From assembly GCA_964611585.1 (NCBI GenBank), contig CAZTAK010000005.1, positions 1 to 64,000 on the forward strand: 64,000 bases of DNA, given 5' to 3'. Position 1 is the first letter of the stretch. The number at the start of each line of letters is the position of its first letter. Positions 1-8,335 of this stretch are shown one piece after another. The notes below the pieces were generated by a model that ran no database searches, was not told the origin of the DNA, and worked only from the letters and a program-made list of their open reading frames with translations. Source of the stretch: CAZTAK01 sp964611585. GTDB taxonomy: Bacteria; Pseudomonadota; Alphaproteobacteria; SHVP01. Position numbers and translations under genes: made by a program.

Positions 1-72
1 CTGGTAGACGCGGCAGACTCAAAATCTGTTGTTCGCAAGAACGTGGGAGTTCGAGCCTCCCTGGGGGCACCA
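1..72 (+). tRNA. tRNA-Leu (anticodon CAA), 5' end cut by window edge
   Basis: The visible part starts in the D-loop. The anticodon stem 13-17/25-29 pairs fully and its seven-base loop has CAA at 20-22, which reads UUG leucine codons. A long class-II variable arm follows (30-43), then the T-arm with loop TTCGAGC, an acceptor strand and an encoded CCA at 70-72. The long variable arm plus CAA identify leucine. About 15 bases at the 5' end lie outside the window. A degenerate copy sits 1.4 kb downstream at 1489-1573. Confidence 0.93.
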
Positions 73-231
73 ACGCTCTCCGTGCCGCCCGCGAAAGGGG
101 CGGAGCCGCGCTGCGGCGGGTGCGGGTCCGGCCTGCCGCCCGCGCCGTTCCGCAAGGGTGATCGCACCTACACAAGCTCCAGGTCATGCGCTAGGGTCAG
201 TCGCGAGTCTTGGGGCCTCGATAGTTGACGA

Positions 232-1386
232 ATGCCCGGAAATTGCGCGATTCCAATGACCCCCCAGGAACTAACCGACCTGCTCCACCGCCACGCCCAC
301 TTCGTCGGTCGCGAGACCGGCGGCGAACGGGCAAACCTCGAACATGCCGACCTGACCGGCCTCGACCATCCCGGTATCGAGCTTTCCGAGGCCCAGCTTG
401 CCGGTGCCATTTTCGACAGGTGCCGGTTGAACGGTGCAAATTTCGCCGGCGCGGATCTATTCGGGGCCCGGCTCGAGGCTGCCGATCTCACCGACGCCAA
501 ATTCGAGCGTGCCGATGTGCGCGGCGTCAGTTTTCGCGGGGCGGTGCTGAAGGGGGCGAATCTCCGCGACGCGGACCTGCGGCCCGGGTCTCTGGTCCTG
601 GCGCCGGGAAGCGCGAAGAAGCATGCGGTCAATCTGGAAGGGGCGAATCTTGACGACTCCGATATGGAGGATTCACAAATGTCGGAGGCGAACCTGCGCC
701 GTGCGTCGCTCGTGCGGGCGGTCTCGGCGCCCAACGTCGATCTGACCGGCGCCGACCTTACCGGGGCGGATCTGCACCAGGCCAAGCTGCGCCATGCCAA
801 CCTGACCGGGGCCAATCTCGAAGGCGCCGATCTCAGCCAGGTGAGTTTCCAGGGCGCCAATCTCAGCGGCGCGATCCTCGCCAACGCCGATCTGTTCGAG
901 GCCAAGGTGAGCCTCGGTACGGCGGCTCTGCCGATCGACCTGCAACGGACGCTGCGCGACCATGCGCTGTGGAGCGACTCGGGCGGCGTATTCGGCGCGC
1001 GCGCCGTGCTCGACGGCGCCGATCTCAAGGGCATCGACCTTGGCGGCGCCTATCTCAGCGGCGCCAGCCTGCAACGCTGCGATCTGTCGGCCGCGAACCT
1101 CGCCGATTCGACCCTGGTGCTGGCGGACCTGACCGGCGCCCGGCTGGCACAAGCCAACCTGCGCCATGCCGATCTCTACGGCGCGGTGCTGTGCGAGGCC
1201 GACCTGTCTTTGGCCGAGCTCGATTACGCCAACCTCGCGCCGGCGACGATTCGCGGCAAGGAAGGGGCCGACACCGGGTCGCAAAAGCAAACCAACCTGA
1301 GCGGCGCCAATCTCGATGGGACGCGATGGCGCGGCGTCGATCTGACCGATGTCATCGTCACCGGGACCATGCTCGAACGGATGTAG
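232..1386 (+). CDS. pentapeptide-repeat protein
   Basis: A 384-residue protein made almost entirely of A(D/N)LXX pentapeptide units, which are known to fold into a right-handed quadrilateral beta-helix. Known members include DNA-mimic gyrase protectors and many of unknown role. The repeats begin near residue 30 and are split by a non-repeat insert at about residues 227-258, giving two helical blocks. There is no signal peptide, so it is probably cytoplasmic. An alternative ATG at 256 would remove eight residues, and neither start has a strong ribosome site. The gene stands alone between a tRNA-Leu and its degenerate copy. Family assignment is certain; target and function are not visible. Confidence 0.9.
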   Translation: MPGNCAIPMTPQELTDLLHRHAHFVGRETGGERANLEHADLTGLDHPGIELSEAQLAGAIFDRCRLNGANFAGADLFGARLEAADLTDAKFERADVRGVSFRGAVLKGANLRDADLRPGSLVLAPGSAKKHAVNLEGANLDDSDMEDSQMSEANLRRASLVRAVSAPNVDLTGADLTGADLHQAKLRHANLTGANLEGADLSQVSFQGANLSGAILANADLFEAKVSLGTAALPIDLQRTLRDHALWSDSGGVFGARAVLDGADLKGIDLGGAYLSGASLQRCDLSAANLADSTLVLADLTGARLAQANLRHADLYGAVLCEADLSLAELDYANLAPATIRGKEGADTGSQKQTNLSGANLDGTRWRGVDLTDVIVTGTMLERM

Positions 1387-1488
1387 CGCGGCACGCCCTC
1401 TCGGCGCGCCACGGCGCGTTCGACATGACGCTGCTGTCAAGAAAGCGCTGGCCGTGTCCGCCGGTACGTACAGCGGTGGGGGGCCACA

Positions 1489-1573
1489 GGCCCCGTGGCG
1501 AAACCGGCAGACGCGAGAGACTCATAATTTGTTGTGCCGCGGCGTGGGAGTGCGAGTCTCTCCGGCGGCACCA
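1489..1573 (+). tRNA. degenerate class-II tRNA-like sequence with CAU anticodon (tRNA-Leu derived)
   Basis: A complete cloverleaf can be drawn. Acceptor 1489-1495/1563-1569 has 5 of 7 pairs. The D-stem is GCG/CGC. The anticodon stem 1516-1520/1528-1532 has one G-G mismatch, with CAU at 1523-1525. A long variable arm, a paired T-stem 1546-1550/1558-1562 and an encoded CCA at 1571-1573 follow. From the anticodon arm to the CCA it resembles the tRNA-Leu(CAA) at 1-72. The T-loop is TGCGAGT instead of TTCGAGC. Leucine tRNAs do not carry CAU, and Met/Ile2 tRNAs lack the long arm. It is either a tRNA pseudogene or a non-canonical tRNA; I favour pseudogene. Confidence 0.6.
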
Positions 1574-1672
1574 ACCCGTCCCGCATTGCCGGGCCAATTG
1601 GAATCAGTGGCATGCGCGGTTGGTGTGTCGCAAGAGCAGGCCGCAGGTAGCGGCCGGCGGACCTCCGCCTGA

Positions 1673-2080
1673 CTAAACGGGTGGGAATTCAAATCTCTGC
1701 ACGGCATCATAATTGCGGCCGGAAGGATTGAGATTCCTCGACGAAAGATGAATAGCAAAGCGCTTGAAGAGTAGGAAGAACTCTTCCATTGAAAGTTCAA
1801 AGTCTATCTGCTTGACGGGGAGAGGGCCCCGTGCGACGCGAACCTGGTGTTCGGCGATCTCGCCGTTGCCGGCGTCTATGATGAAGGCGTGCAGATAAGG
1901 TCGCGGGACTTCGTCCCCATGCATCTCACCGAGCCACATCTCGATTCCCAGCAGGAACTCATCATCAGCGAGTACTCCGAGATCACTCAATAGTTTCCGA
2001 ACGTCGTTTCTGTCAGCGTCATCGGCGGCTGCTGTGCCTATCCAGTCGTTGTACTGCACACTAGCTTCGAACGTCGGCAT
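1673..2080 (-). CDS. hypothetical protein, 135 aa
   Basis: An acidic soluble protein without signal peptide or membrane segment. I do not recognise the family. The start is well supported: the ATG at 2080 has GAGGAGG about six bases upstream. The middle contains an EMWLGEMHG stretch and the C-terminal half has an alternating hydrophobic EEFFLLFKRF segment. It is monocistronic, converges on the tRNA-like sequence, and its promoter region (2160-2240) is far more AT-rich than anything nearby. That is compatible with a recently acquired gene. No function is assigned. Confidence 0.6.
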   Translation of the reverse strand: MPTFEASVQYNDWIGTAAADDADRNDVRKLLSDLGVLADDEFLLGIEMWLGEMHGDEVPRPYLHAFIIDAGNGEIAEHQVRVARGPLPVKQIDFELSMEEFFLLFKRFAIHLSSRNLNPSGRNYDAVQRFEFPPV

Positions 2081-2159
2081 GTAGCCTCCTCATCGAAAAA
2101 TCGTGAGTGTTTGCGTCAGGTTTTCTTGTCCACTCGGAAAGCCCGCCGCCGAATCGATA

Positions 2160-2245
2160 CGTCGATTCCTAGCTAGAATCCGGCAATCAAATATCTCCTA
2201 TAGATAGTATATCGATAAGTAATATACAATCGTCAATATGCTAGA
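2160..2245 (-). promoter_or_regulatory. AT-rich upstream region of the 135-aa gene
   Basis: About 80 bases with very low GC in a window that is otherwise about 63% GC. It contains several overlapping short TATA-like palindromic words (TATAGATAGTATATCGATA, 2198-2216). It is the only such stretch near the divergent upstream side of the gene starting at 2080, so it probably holds its promoter or a silencer-binding region. I cannot fix one -35/-10 pair. Confidence 0.3.
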
Positions 2246-2329
2246 ACGAAGCGGTTGCGGACAGGCTGACGGGGCGGCGTGGGCGTCCGCCGGTTTCACA
2301 TCGCTCCCGGGTTCATACCGCCTCCGGTC

Positions 2330-3139
2330 TCACCCCGCCGGTTTCACTGCGATAAAGCTCGCGTAGGCGATGTGTCCGAAGAAGGTTCCCGTGGCCGCCC
2401 GGCGGCGAGCCTCGGCCTTGAGCGCTTGCGCCAGGTCCGTCCCGATCACGCCCTCTTCACAAAGAACCTCGGCGCCGCGGCTCGCGTGCCCCAGCATGTA
2501 GGCGGGGTCGTCGTTGTCGAAATAGCCGTGGCTTTGGGAATCGACATCCGCGAATCCGGCCGCGCGCAGCATTCCCGGTAGCCTTCGCACCAGCCAGCGG
2601 TCCATGACGTTCTGGCGCGTGACGGCGCGCGAACACATTTGCAACGGATCGAATTCGTGCAGGGCGACGGTCGCGGTCGAATAATCGCCGTCGAACGCGC
2701 ACACGCGCCCGCCCGGGCGCAGCACGCGGACGGCTTCGTCCAGCGCACGTTCGGGTTCGGAGATGTGGCACAGCGCGGTATGAAAGATCACCGTATCGAA
2801 CGCCGCGTCATCGAAGGGCATGGCGCGGGCGTCGCCCACTTCGAACGAAAGGTTGCCGATTTCGCTTGCGCGTTCGCGCGCTGACTCGATCAACACCGGC
2901 GAGGGGTCGAGGCCCACCACCGTGCCCACACCCGGGTACGCGGCAAGATCGCGCGAGACCGCGCCGGTGCCGCACCCGGCCTCCAGCACGTGCGCTGATT
3001 CTCCAAAATCCAGACGGGCGAAGTAGGTCTCCCGCATCGTCTTCTGTTGCGGATCGGCGGCGCGCAACTCAAGACGTTCGACGATAGCCGCCACGACCTC
3101 CGGGTCGGCCTCGGCAATGGACGCATAGGGATCGGACAC
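2330..3139 (-). CDS. class I SAM-dependent methyltransferase
   Basis: A 269-residue Rossmann-type methyltransferase. Motif I (LEAGCGTG) lies at about residues 51-58, an acidic VGLDPS loop follows at about 76-81, and FEVGDARAMPFDDAAFD at about 99-115 is the motif II/III region. This is the Methyltransf_11/UbiE-like layout, which usually acts on small molecules; the substrate cannot be read from sequence. The start is GTG at 3139. It is transcribed with the DUF2182 gene upstream, about 130 bases apart, but shows no clear functional link to it. Confidence 0.85.
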   Translation of the reverse strand: MSDPYASIAEADPEVVAAIVERLELRAADPQQKTMRETYFARLDFGESAHVLEAGCGTGAVSRDLAAYPGVGTVVGLDPSPVLIESARERASEIGNLSFEVGDARAMPFDDAAFDTVIFHTALCHISEPERALDEAVRVLRPGGRVCAFDGDYSTATVALHEFDPLQMCSRAVTRQNVMDRWLVRRLPGMLRAAGFADVDSQSHGYFDNDDPAYMLGHASRGAEVLCEEGVIGTDLAQALKAEARRRAATGTFFGHIAYASFIAVKPAG

Positions 3140-3268
3140 GGGCGCGGCCTCCGGCTGGTGCGCGGACGGGATGCGCCCAGCGCGGGCCGGGCGCAGGACC
3201 CATTATCGGCCGGAACGGGGCGCTTGGCGACCGGCGGCGGACACAAAGTGCCGGCACCCGCGTTTCGT

Positions 3269-4147
3269 TCAGGCCATAAACAACAGCGCGACACCGGTGG
3301 CGGCCGCGGCGGCGCCGCTTGCCCGCGCCAGCCACTCGCCGCCCGGAGCTATTTTTTCGACTGCGACCAAGGCCGCGAGCGCCGCGATCCACACCAGGTT
3401 CATTTCCCCGACCGCGACCAGAAGGCCCATCAGAACCCAGCAGCAGCCGAGGCAATAGAGGCCGTGCTTGGCCTCCATCCTGAGCGCCCCGCGCGCCCCT
3501 TCGCGCCAGCGCCCGGTGACGAATTCGAGTGGCGAGCGGCAGTTGCGAAGGCAGGCCCGTTTTAGCAGCGTCCATTGATAGAGACCGGCGGCAATGAACA
3601 GGACGCCGCCCAGCACCGGGCTCGTGCTCACCATCATCGGCGACATCAGCGCCAGCTATTGCAACAACCCCTGAAGGACCGTCGCCGCCACCGCGAACGC
3701 CGACCACACCAGCACGTATCCCAGCACGAATACCGCCGTCGGCGCGTAGGCGCGCTGCTGCTCGTGCTTGTTGCGGCTGATGGTGGCGAACAGAAGAATC
3801 ATCGGTGCCGCGGCCGGGATCATCATCCCCGTCATCATCACCGACCACATGAGGGCCATGAGGGCGAAGTCCGCCGCCGTCCACGGCAGCAAGCCGGAAA
3901 GCAGACCGCTGGCCGCCTCGCCGATGCCGCCCGTGCCCATGCCGAGTTCGAGTCGGACGAGGTAAACCCAGGCGAGCGCCGTTTTCGCGGCGAGGCTGGC
4001 GGCGACCACCAGCCGGTCGCGTTTCAGGACTGTCACCAGAATCGAGTCTCTCGTCACCACAGGTCTTTCCCTTGACACCGGCGCTCCTATCGGCGCGGGC
4101 TCAATAGGGGCCTCGAAGTTCAATCCCGACGTTCGGGCCCGTTGCAA
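3269..4147 (-). pseudogene. DUF2182 membrane protein interrupted by an in-frame TAG
   Basis: Two consecutive reading segments in the same frame make one DUF2182 protein (predicted metal-associated multi-span membrane protein). The N-part has the MMTGMMIPAAAPMILLF region. The C-part has LYQWTPLK-type LYQWTLLKRACLRNC, then the CLGCCWVLM segment. A single TAG at 3656-3658 separates ...VLQGLLQ from LALMSPMM; no base is lost or gained. The proximal start is uncertain: a TTG at 4147 opens the frame and a GTG at 4057 is also possible. DUF2182 genes commonly sit next to DUF1326 genes, as here. Either the gene is inactive, the base is wrong, or the codon is read through. Confidence 0.75.
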
Positions 4148-4257
4148 CGGGGACCGAACGCCGAAAGGAATTGAACGCCGTCAAAAAGGCAATCGAGCGG
4201 TGCGCCCTGACATTCCGAAGTCGAATGGTGAGCAATCGAAATGTCAGAGTTGCACGC

Positions 4258-4464
4258 TCACGCGACGATGCCGGACTCGGTGAACGTCACATGGGCCAAC
4301 GAACTGTGACGGTCGGTGATGTCGAACTTGATGTCGCCGGTTCCGGCGGTATTGGCGCTGGCGATCTCGGTCACTTCGTATTCGAACCCGTCCGGAATAT
4401 CGACGCGGATCCGATGCGGATCGCCGGTTACCGGATTGCGAATTGGCGAGGCGCCGGTCTCGCA
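4258..4464 (-). CDS. DUF1326 domain protein, C-terminal fragment (upstream part in assembly gap)
   Basis: Reading from the gap edge, the segment ends a DUF1326-type protein: CETGASPIRNPVTGDPHRI, then RVDIPDGFEYEVTEI, then the terminal F/L-rich strand. DUF1326 proteins are about 200 residues; only about 68 remain because the 100-N gap removes the rest. It lies directly upstream of the DUF2182 gene on the same strand, a pairing I know from other genomes. The family has no firmly known reaction. Confidence 0.6.
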   Translation of the reverse strand, partial: CETGASPIRNPVTGDPHRIRVDIPDGFEYEVTEIASANTAGTGDIKFDITDRHSSLAHVTFTESGIVA

Positions 4465-4564
4465 NNNNNNNNNNNNNNNNNNNNNNNNNNNNNNNNNNNN
4501 NNNNNNNNNNNNNNNNNNNNNNNNNNNNNNNNNNNNNNNNNNNNNNNNNNNNNNNNNNNNNNNN
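4465..4564. other. assembly gap, 100 N placeholder
   Basis: Exactly 100 N. The protein ends on its two sides belong to different families (a short Arg-rich protein upstream on the minus strand, DUF1326 downstream), so any reading frame crossing it is artificial and the true gap length is unknown. Confidence 0.99.
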
Positions 4565-4728
4565 CGCAAGCGGGCGAGCCAGGCGTGGGCGTCGCGGCTG
4601 CGCAAGTCCCGGCCCCGTTCGATATGGTGCGCAAGGTCGATCGAGCCATCGTCGCGGCGGCGGATGGGGGTCGGGGTGGAACCGTGGGCGCGGGCCTCGG
4701 TGGAAAGGATTTTGCGGTTGCGGGTCAT
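4565..4728 (-). CDS. hypothetical protein, N-terminal fragment
   Basis: Fifty-four residues are visible before the gap. The ATG at 4728 has a good ribosome site (GGAGG, five bases upstream). It carries DLAHHIERGRDLRSRDAHAW, which looks like the short basic helix of small alphaproteobacterial conserved proteins (His, Arg-Gly-Arg, Leu-Arg). The C-terminus is lost in the gap. This sequence is not part of DUF1326, so it is a separate gene upstream of it. Confidence 0.4.
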
Positions 4729-5217
4729 GGTGGCCTCCTCAGATGTTGGCCCGAGCCTAGGGCGCGGCTCTCGCGCGCGCTTGAAGGGAACCCTGATTTT
4801 CTCTTGAGAATTCCTTGAGTTTTCACTGTTTTCCGTCGATTCCGGCCCGCGCCGGCCCGGCCCGGCCGTTCGAGGTGCGGGCCCACAACCCGGTTTCCGT
4901 GGTCACCCGATAATGAATAGGCTGAACGACAGGGCGGAGGCGTCCGGGCCGCGGCCGCTATCATGCGCAACCTCGATGGGAACGGGCGCCGCGATTCCGC
5001 ACGACAATACGAAAAAAGAGTCCGGGAGGGACCCAAGACCACACGCACGATACCGATGCCCACCGCTCCGCCCGTCGGCTTGGGCTTCGCGCCGCTCGCG
5101 CGGGGGGTCATGATCCCTCTCGCCGTCTTCTGGGGGGCGGCGCGCGTGCCGGATCGGGGATCGCCGGGTTGGAAGTCGCTTGCCGCCAGCCGGAATATTG
5201 GGACAAGGTTGAAAGCG
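4729..5217. other. 489-base intergenic region, nothing recognised
   Basis: It lies between two divergently transcribed groups, the minus-strand DUF1326/DUF2182 side and the plus-strand SCO1/PCuAC side. Open frames exist but look like GC-driven noise. No clear operator, hairpin terminator or RNA gene is seen. Promoters for both directions should lie here. Confidence 0.4.
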
Positions 5218-5829
5218 ATGTCTCTACGCAACGTAAGAATTTCGCTGTGGGTGCTCGTGTCAATCGCGGTTATTGCCGGCGGTGGCGTTGCAATATGGCG
5301 CAACACGGACAACGTCATGCCCCACAATGCACAGGATGTAGCCAGGGCCGCCATATCCGGACGTTTCTCTCTGGTCGACCACACGGGCAAGTCCGTCAGC
5401 GACGCGGATTTCCGCGGCGAATGGCTGCTCGTTTTCTTCGGCTACACCCACTGTCCCGACGTTTGTCCGACGACTCTCGGCACCATTGCCGCAGTCATGG
5501 ACGAACTGGGGGAACAAGCGGCCAACGTACGGCCTCTCTTCATCACCGTTGATCCGGAGCGGGATACGCCCGAGGTGATGGCCGATTATGCGTCCGCGTT
5601 CCACCCGAAGATGGTGGGGCTCACAGGGTCCGTCGAACAGGTTCGGTCCGCCGCGAAAGGTTACCGTGTCTATTTCGCCAAAGCCGGTCAGGACGAATTT
5701 CCGGGTGACTACCTCATGGATCATTCGGCGTTCGTCTACTTGATGAACCCGCAAGGGAAATTCGAAGCGGTCTTCTCGGACCAGAATTCGGTTGAGAAGA
5801 TCGTTGGAAAGATCCGTGAATACCTATGA
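5218..5829 (+). CDS. SCO1/SenC copper-delivery protein
   Basis: A 203-residue membrane-anchored thioredoxin-like protein. It has an N-terminal membrane segment at residues 9-27, the copper-binding CPDVC (Cys79, Cys83) after FFGYTH, and the third ligand His169 in MDHSAF. SCO proteins deliver copper to the CuA site of cytochrome c oxidase or act as thiol reductases. ATG 5218 is chosen because the membrane anchor follows directly; the frame is open further upstream. It overlaps the next gene by four bases (ATGA), so it is co-translated with a PCu(A)C chaperone, its usual functional partner. Confidence 0.93.
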   Translation: MSLRNVRISLWVLVSIAVIAGGGVAIWRNTDNVMPHNAQDVARAAISGRFSLVDHTGKSVSDADFRGEWLLVFFGYTHCPDVCPTTLGTIAAVMDELGEQAANVRPLFITVDPERDTPEVMADYASAFHPKMVGLTGSVEQVRSAAKGYRVYFAKAGQDEFPGDYLMDHSAFVYLMNPQGKFEAVFSDQNSVEKIVGKIREYL

Positions 5830-6323
5830 CTTGGAAGAAAGAATTCGTGCGATACGCAATTATTTCATTTGCATCGCTTGCGGCGGTTGGATTGCTTGTC
5901 AGCTTCGGGACCGTCCGGGGCGGTGAGGTTTTCGGTGCGGGCGGGTTACGTATCGAATCGCCCTGGGCCCGAGCGACGATCGGATCGGCGCGAACCGGCG
6001 CGGTCTACATGAATCGAAAAAACGCCGGCGCGGAAGCCGATCGTCTCGTGGCAATCGAAACACCGGTTGCGGTCAAAGCCCATGTTCATGAGACGGTTAG
6101 CGAAGGAGGCGTGATGAAGATGCTTCCCGTCGACGATTTCGCTCTCGAACCCGGTGAATCGATAATGTTGGCGCCAGGTGGCCTGCACATCATGCTCATG
6201 AAGCTGGCCGGGCCTTTGAAGGGAAATCAGCCGTTTCCTCTGACCCTGCGGTTCGAAAAGGCGGGAAGTGTCACTCTGACGGTGGTGGTCGGCGGGCCCG
6301 GTCAGATGGCCGCGCCCGAGTAG
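5826..6323 (+). CDS. PCu(A)C periplasmic copper chaperone
   Basis: A 165-residue protein with an N-terminal membrane or signal segment (about residues 8-28). The family copper motif H-X10-M-X21-H-X-M is present with exact spacing: His88, Met99, His121 and Met123. PCu(A)C proteins carry Cu(I) in the periplasm and work with SCO1 to load the CuA centre of oxidase. The start overlaps the SCO1 stop. The pair forms a small operon, and no oxidase gene is in the window. Confidence 0.93.
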   Translation: MTWKKEFVRYAIISFASLAAVGLLVSFGTVRGGEVFGAGGLRIESPWARATIGSARTGAVYMNRKNAGAEADRLVAIETPVAVKAHVHETVSEGGVMKMLPVDDFALEPGESIMLAPGGLHIMLMKLAGPLKGNQPFPLTLRFEKAGSVTLTVVVGGPGQMAAPE

Positions 6324-6450
6324 CGAGAAAGCCAGTTCGACCTGTTGCGGTTGCATGAACGGCCGCGGCGCCGCGCGTGCCGGCGCTTCACGCCATTGTG
6401 ACAACGTGACAGTGCCGGACTCGCGGCGTGTCCGCCTACCGAGCGATGGG

Positions 6451-6464
6451 GAGCAGTACTGCTC
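6451..6464. promoter_or_regulatory. perfect 14-bp palindrome upstream of the efflux pair
   Basis: GAGCAGTACTGCTC is its own reverse complement. It sits about 150 bases before the efflux adaptor start in the 289-base space after the PCuAC gene. It has the size of a dimeric repressor operator. No regulator gene lies next to it, so this is a candidate only. Confidence 0.3.
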
Positions 6465-6612
6465 TTGGCTGACCTCGCCGGGCCCTCGCGGGCCCTGCGA
6501 AAATTTCGTTCCAATCCGTCGGTCCTGTGTAAGATTCGCGCCGGTCGTGCCGGGGTGCTCTAATTCGAAGCGAGCCGCAGCCCCGGCGCGGCGACAGGAG
6601 TTCATTGGCAGC

Positions 6613-8259
6613 ATGAACGCTCGAACGGTTGAGTGGGGGCAAGGGCCCGGCGCGGCGGCGCATTGGCGCGCTTTGGTGGGGCGTGCTTTGGTGTGGCGCG
6701 CTTTGGTGCCGGCCGCATTGGTCGCTGGCGCGCTGGTAGCGGGTGGGTTGGTGGCAGGTGCGCTGGTCGCGCCGGCGTTCGCGCAAACGGACCTGCCGGA
6801 ACAAATCCGTGCTCTCGACGCCAACGGCAACGGCGTGATCGAACGCGACGAGGCGCAAGGACCGCTTGCCGACAATTTCGACGACGCCGACCTCAACCGG
6901 GACGGCGTGATCGACGGCGAAGAAAGCACCGCCCTGTTCGCGCGCTTTCGCGGCGGCGGCGGGCGCGGCGCGCCGGAACGGAGTGGCGCCGGGACGGCAC
7001 AGGCGGCGACCCCCGATGCGTCGGCGGAAGATCCCAGGGCCTTGCCCGAGCGCGCCCGCGGCTTCGATACCAACGGCAACGGTGTCATCGACCGCGACGA
7101 AGCCGGCGGCCCGCTAGCGGCCAATTTCGACCGCATTGACGAAAACGGTTCCGGCGGCATCGATGGTGCGGAACTTGCCAAATTCTTCGGCGGCGGAAGC
7201 GAGGGCACGGCGGTCGAGGTCGATGTCGTCCGCGCCGAGGGGTTGAGCCAGACGGTGCCGGTCATCGGGCGGCTGGTCGCGCTGCAAAGCGGCCCGGTCG
7301 CGTCGCGGGTGTCGGGGCCGGTTGCAGAAGTCCGGGTCGAAGTCGGCGACAGGGTATCCCGAGGCGACATTATGGTTGTGATCTCGCATGACCGCCTGCA
7401 ATCCGAGAGTGACCGACAACTCGCCGTGGTCGATCAGCGCCAGGCGATGGTCGAGATCGCCGCCGCCGAACTCGAGAAATCCGAACAGGAAATGGACCGC
7501 CTCGAAAACCTGCGCGCAGGCGTCGCCTTTTCGCAGAAACGCTATGACGACATGGTGCAGGAAATCGCCGTGCGCCGCGGCGTGCTGGCCGACCGTCAGG
7601 CGCAGCTGGCGCAGGCGACCGAACAGCTCAACCGGGCCAACATCGACCGGCGCGACGCCGACATCCGCGCGCCCTATTCCGGGGTCGTCACCCAGCGCTA
7701 TATCGAAGTCGGCGCCTGGGTCACCAGCGCCTCGCCGGTCGTCACTCTGCTCAACGACGCCGCCGTCGAAATCGAGGTCGACGTTCCGGCCAATCGGCTG
7801 GCGGGTCTTGAGGCGGGCTCCGTTCTCGCCATTACCCTCGACGACGGCACTACCCACAAGGCGGCGGTGCGTGCGATCGTACCGGTGGAAAATCCGCTGA
7901 CCCGGACGCGGCCGGTGCGTCTCGTTCCTGATTTCGGCACCACGGTCAAGGCGCCGGCCCTCAATCAGAGCGTCACCGTCGCGGTCCCGATCGGCGGTGG
8001 CGGGAGGGTTCTGACGGTCCACAAGGACGCGGTGGTGCGGCCCGAGGGGCGGCCCACGGTCTATGTCGTCGTCAATAACACGGTCCAGCCGCGTGAGGTG
8101 GTGCTCGGCCCCGGGACGGGCCAGCGGTTCGTGGTCGTCAGTGGAGTGGCCGAAGGCGATCAAGTCGTCGTCCGCGGCAACGAACAGCTCGAAGCCGGCC
8201 AGAGAGTCCGGTTCGGCGCTGCCGGCGGGCCTCGTGCGGGATCGGCCCGGACCGACTGA
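6613..8259 (+). CDS. RND efflux membrane-fusion protein with four N-terminal EF-hand loops
   Basis: A 548-residue periplasmic adaptor. A long hydrophobic signal region built from ALV-x-x-ALV repeats (about 19-57) ends in APAFAQ. Four 12-residue calcium-type loops follow: 69-80, 93-104, 152-163 and 176-187, with D-x-N-G-N-G-type ligands. From about 200 onward it is an HlyD/AcrA-type adaptor: a lipoyl half (SGPVAEVRVEVGDRVSRGD), a coiled-coil hairpin (about 258-335), the second lipoyl half (IRAPYSGVVTQRY) and a beta-barrel. ATG 6613 is chosen because the signal region begins there. The RND pump gene follows 76 bases later. EF-hands fused to an efflux adaptor are unusual to me; calcium sensing is inference. 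Confidence 0.9.
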   Translation: MNARTVEWGQGPGAAAHWRALVGRALVWRALVPAALVAGALVAGGLVAGALVAPAFAQTDLPEQIRALDANGNGVIERDEAQGPLADNFDDADLNRDGVIDGEESTALFARFRGGGGRGAPERSGAGTAQAATPDASAEDPRALPERARGFDTNGNGVIDRDEAGGPLAANFDRIDENGSGGIDGAELAKFFGGGSEGTAVEVDVVRAEGLSQTVPVIGRLVALQSGPVASRVSGPVAEVRVEVGDRVSRGDIMVVISHDRLQSESDRQLAVVDQRQAMVEIAAAELEKSEQEMDRLENLRAGVAFSQKRYDDMVQEIAVRRGVLADRQAQLAQATEQLNRANIDRRDADIRAPYSGVVTQRYIEVGAWVTSASPVVTLLNDAAVEIEVDVPANRLAGLEAGSVLAITLDDGTTHKAAVRAIVPVENPLTRTRPVRLVPDFGTTVKAPALNQSVTVAVPIGGGGRVLTVHKDAVVRPEGRPTVYVVVNNTVQPREVVLGPGTGQRFVVVSGVAEGDQVVVRGNEQLEAGQRVRFGAAGGPRAGSARTD

Positions 8260-8335
8260 TGCGGTTCCGGGACACCACGCGGCGGCCGGCCAACGACCGG
8301 CATGACCGGTTGAACCTTGAACCAAGGGCGCCAGC

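Noticed and set aside
168..1034. Long antisense frame over the pentapeptide gene
   Set aside because: It is a shadow produced by the repetitive, GC-rich pentapeptide codons; it has no ribosome site or family words.
4258..4728. A single 156-residue protein spanning the first gap
   Set aside because: The two ends belong to unrelated families and the N run is exactly 100, so it is a chimera.
5946..7370. 474-codon antisense frame across the PCuAC and adaptor genes
   Set aside because: It lies opposite two well-supported genes and shows Ser/Pro/Ala-rich noise composition.
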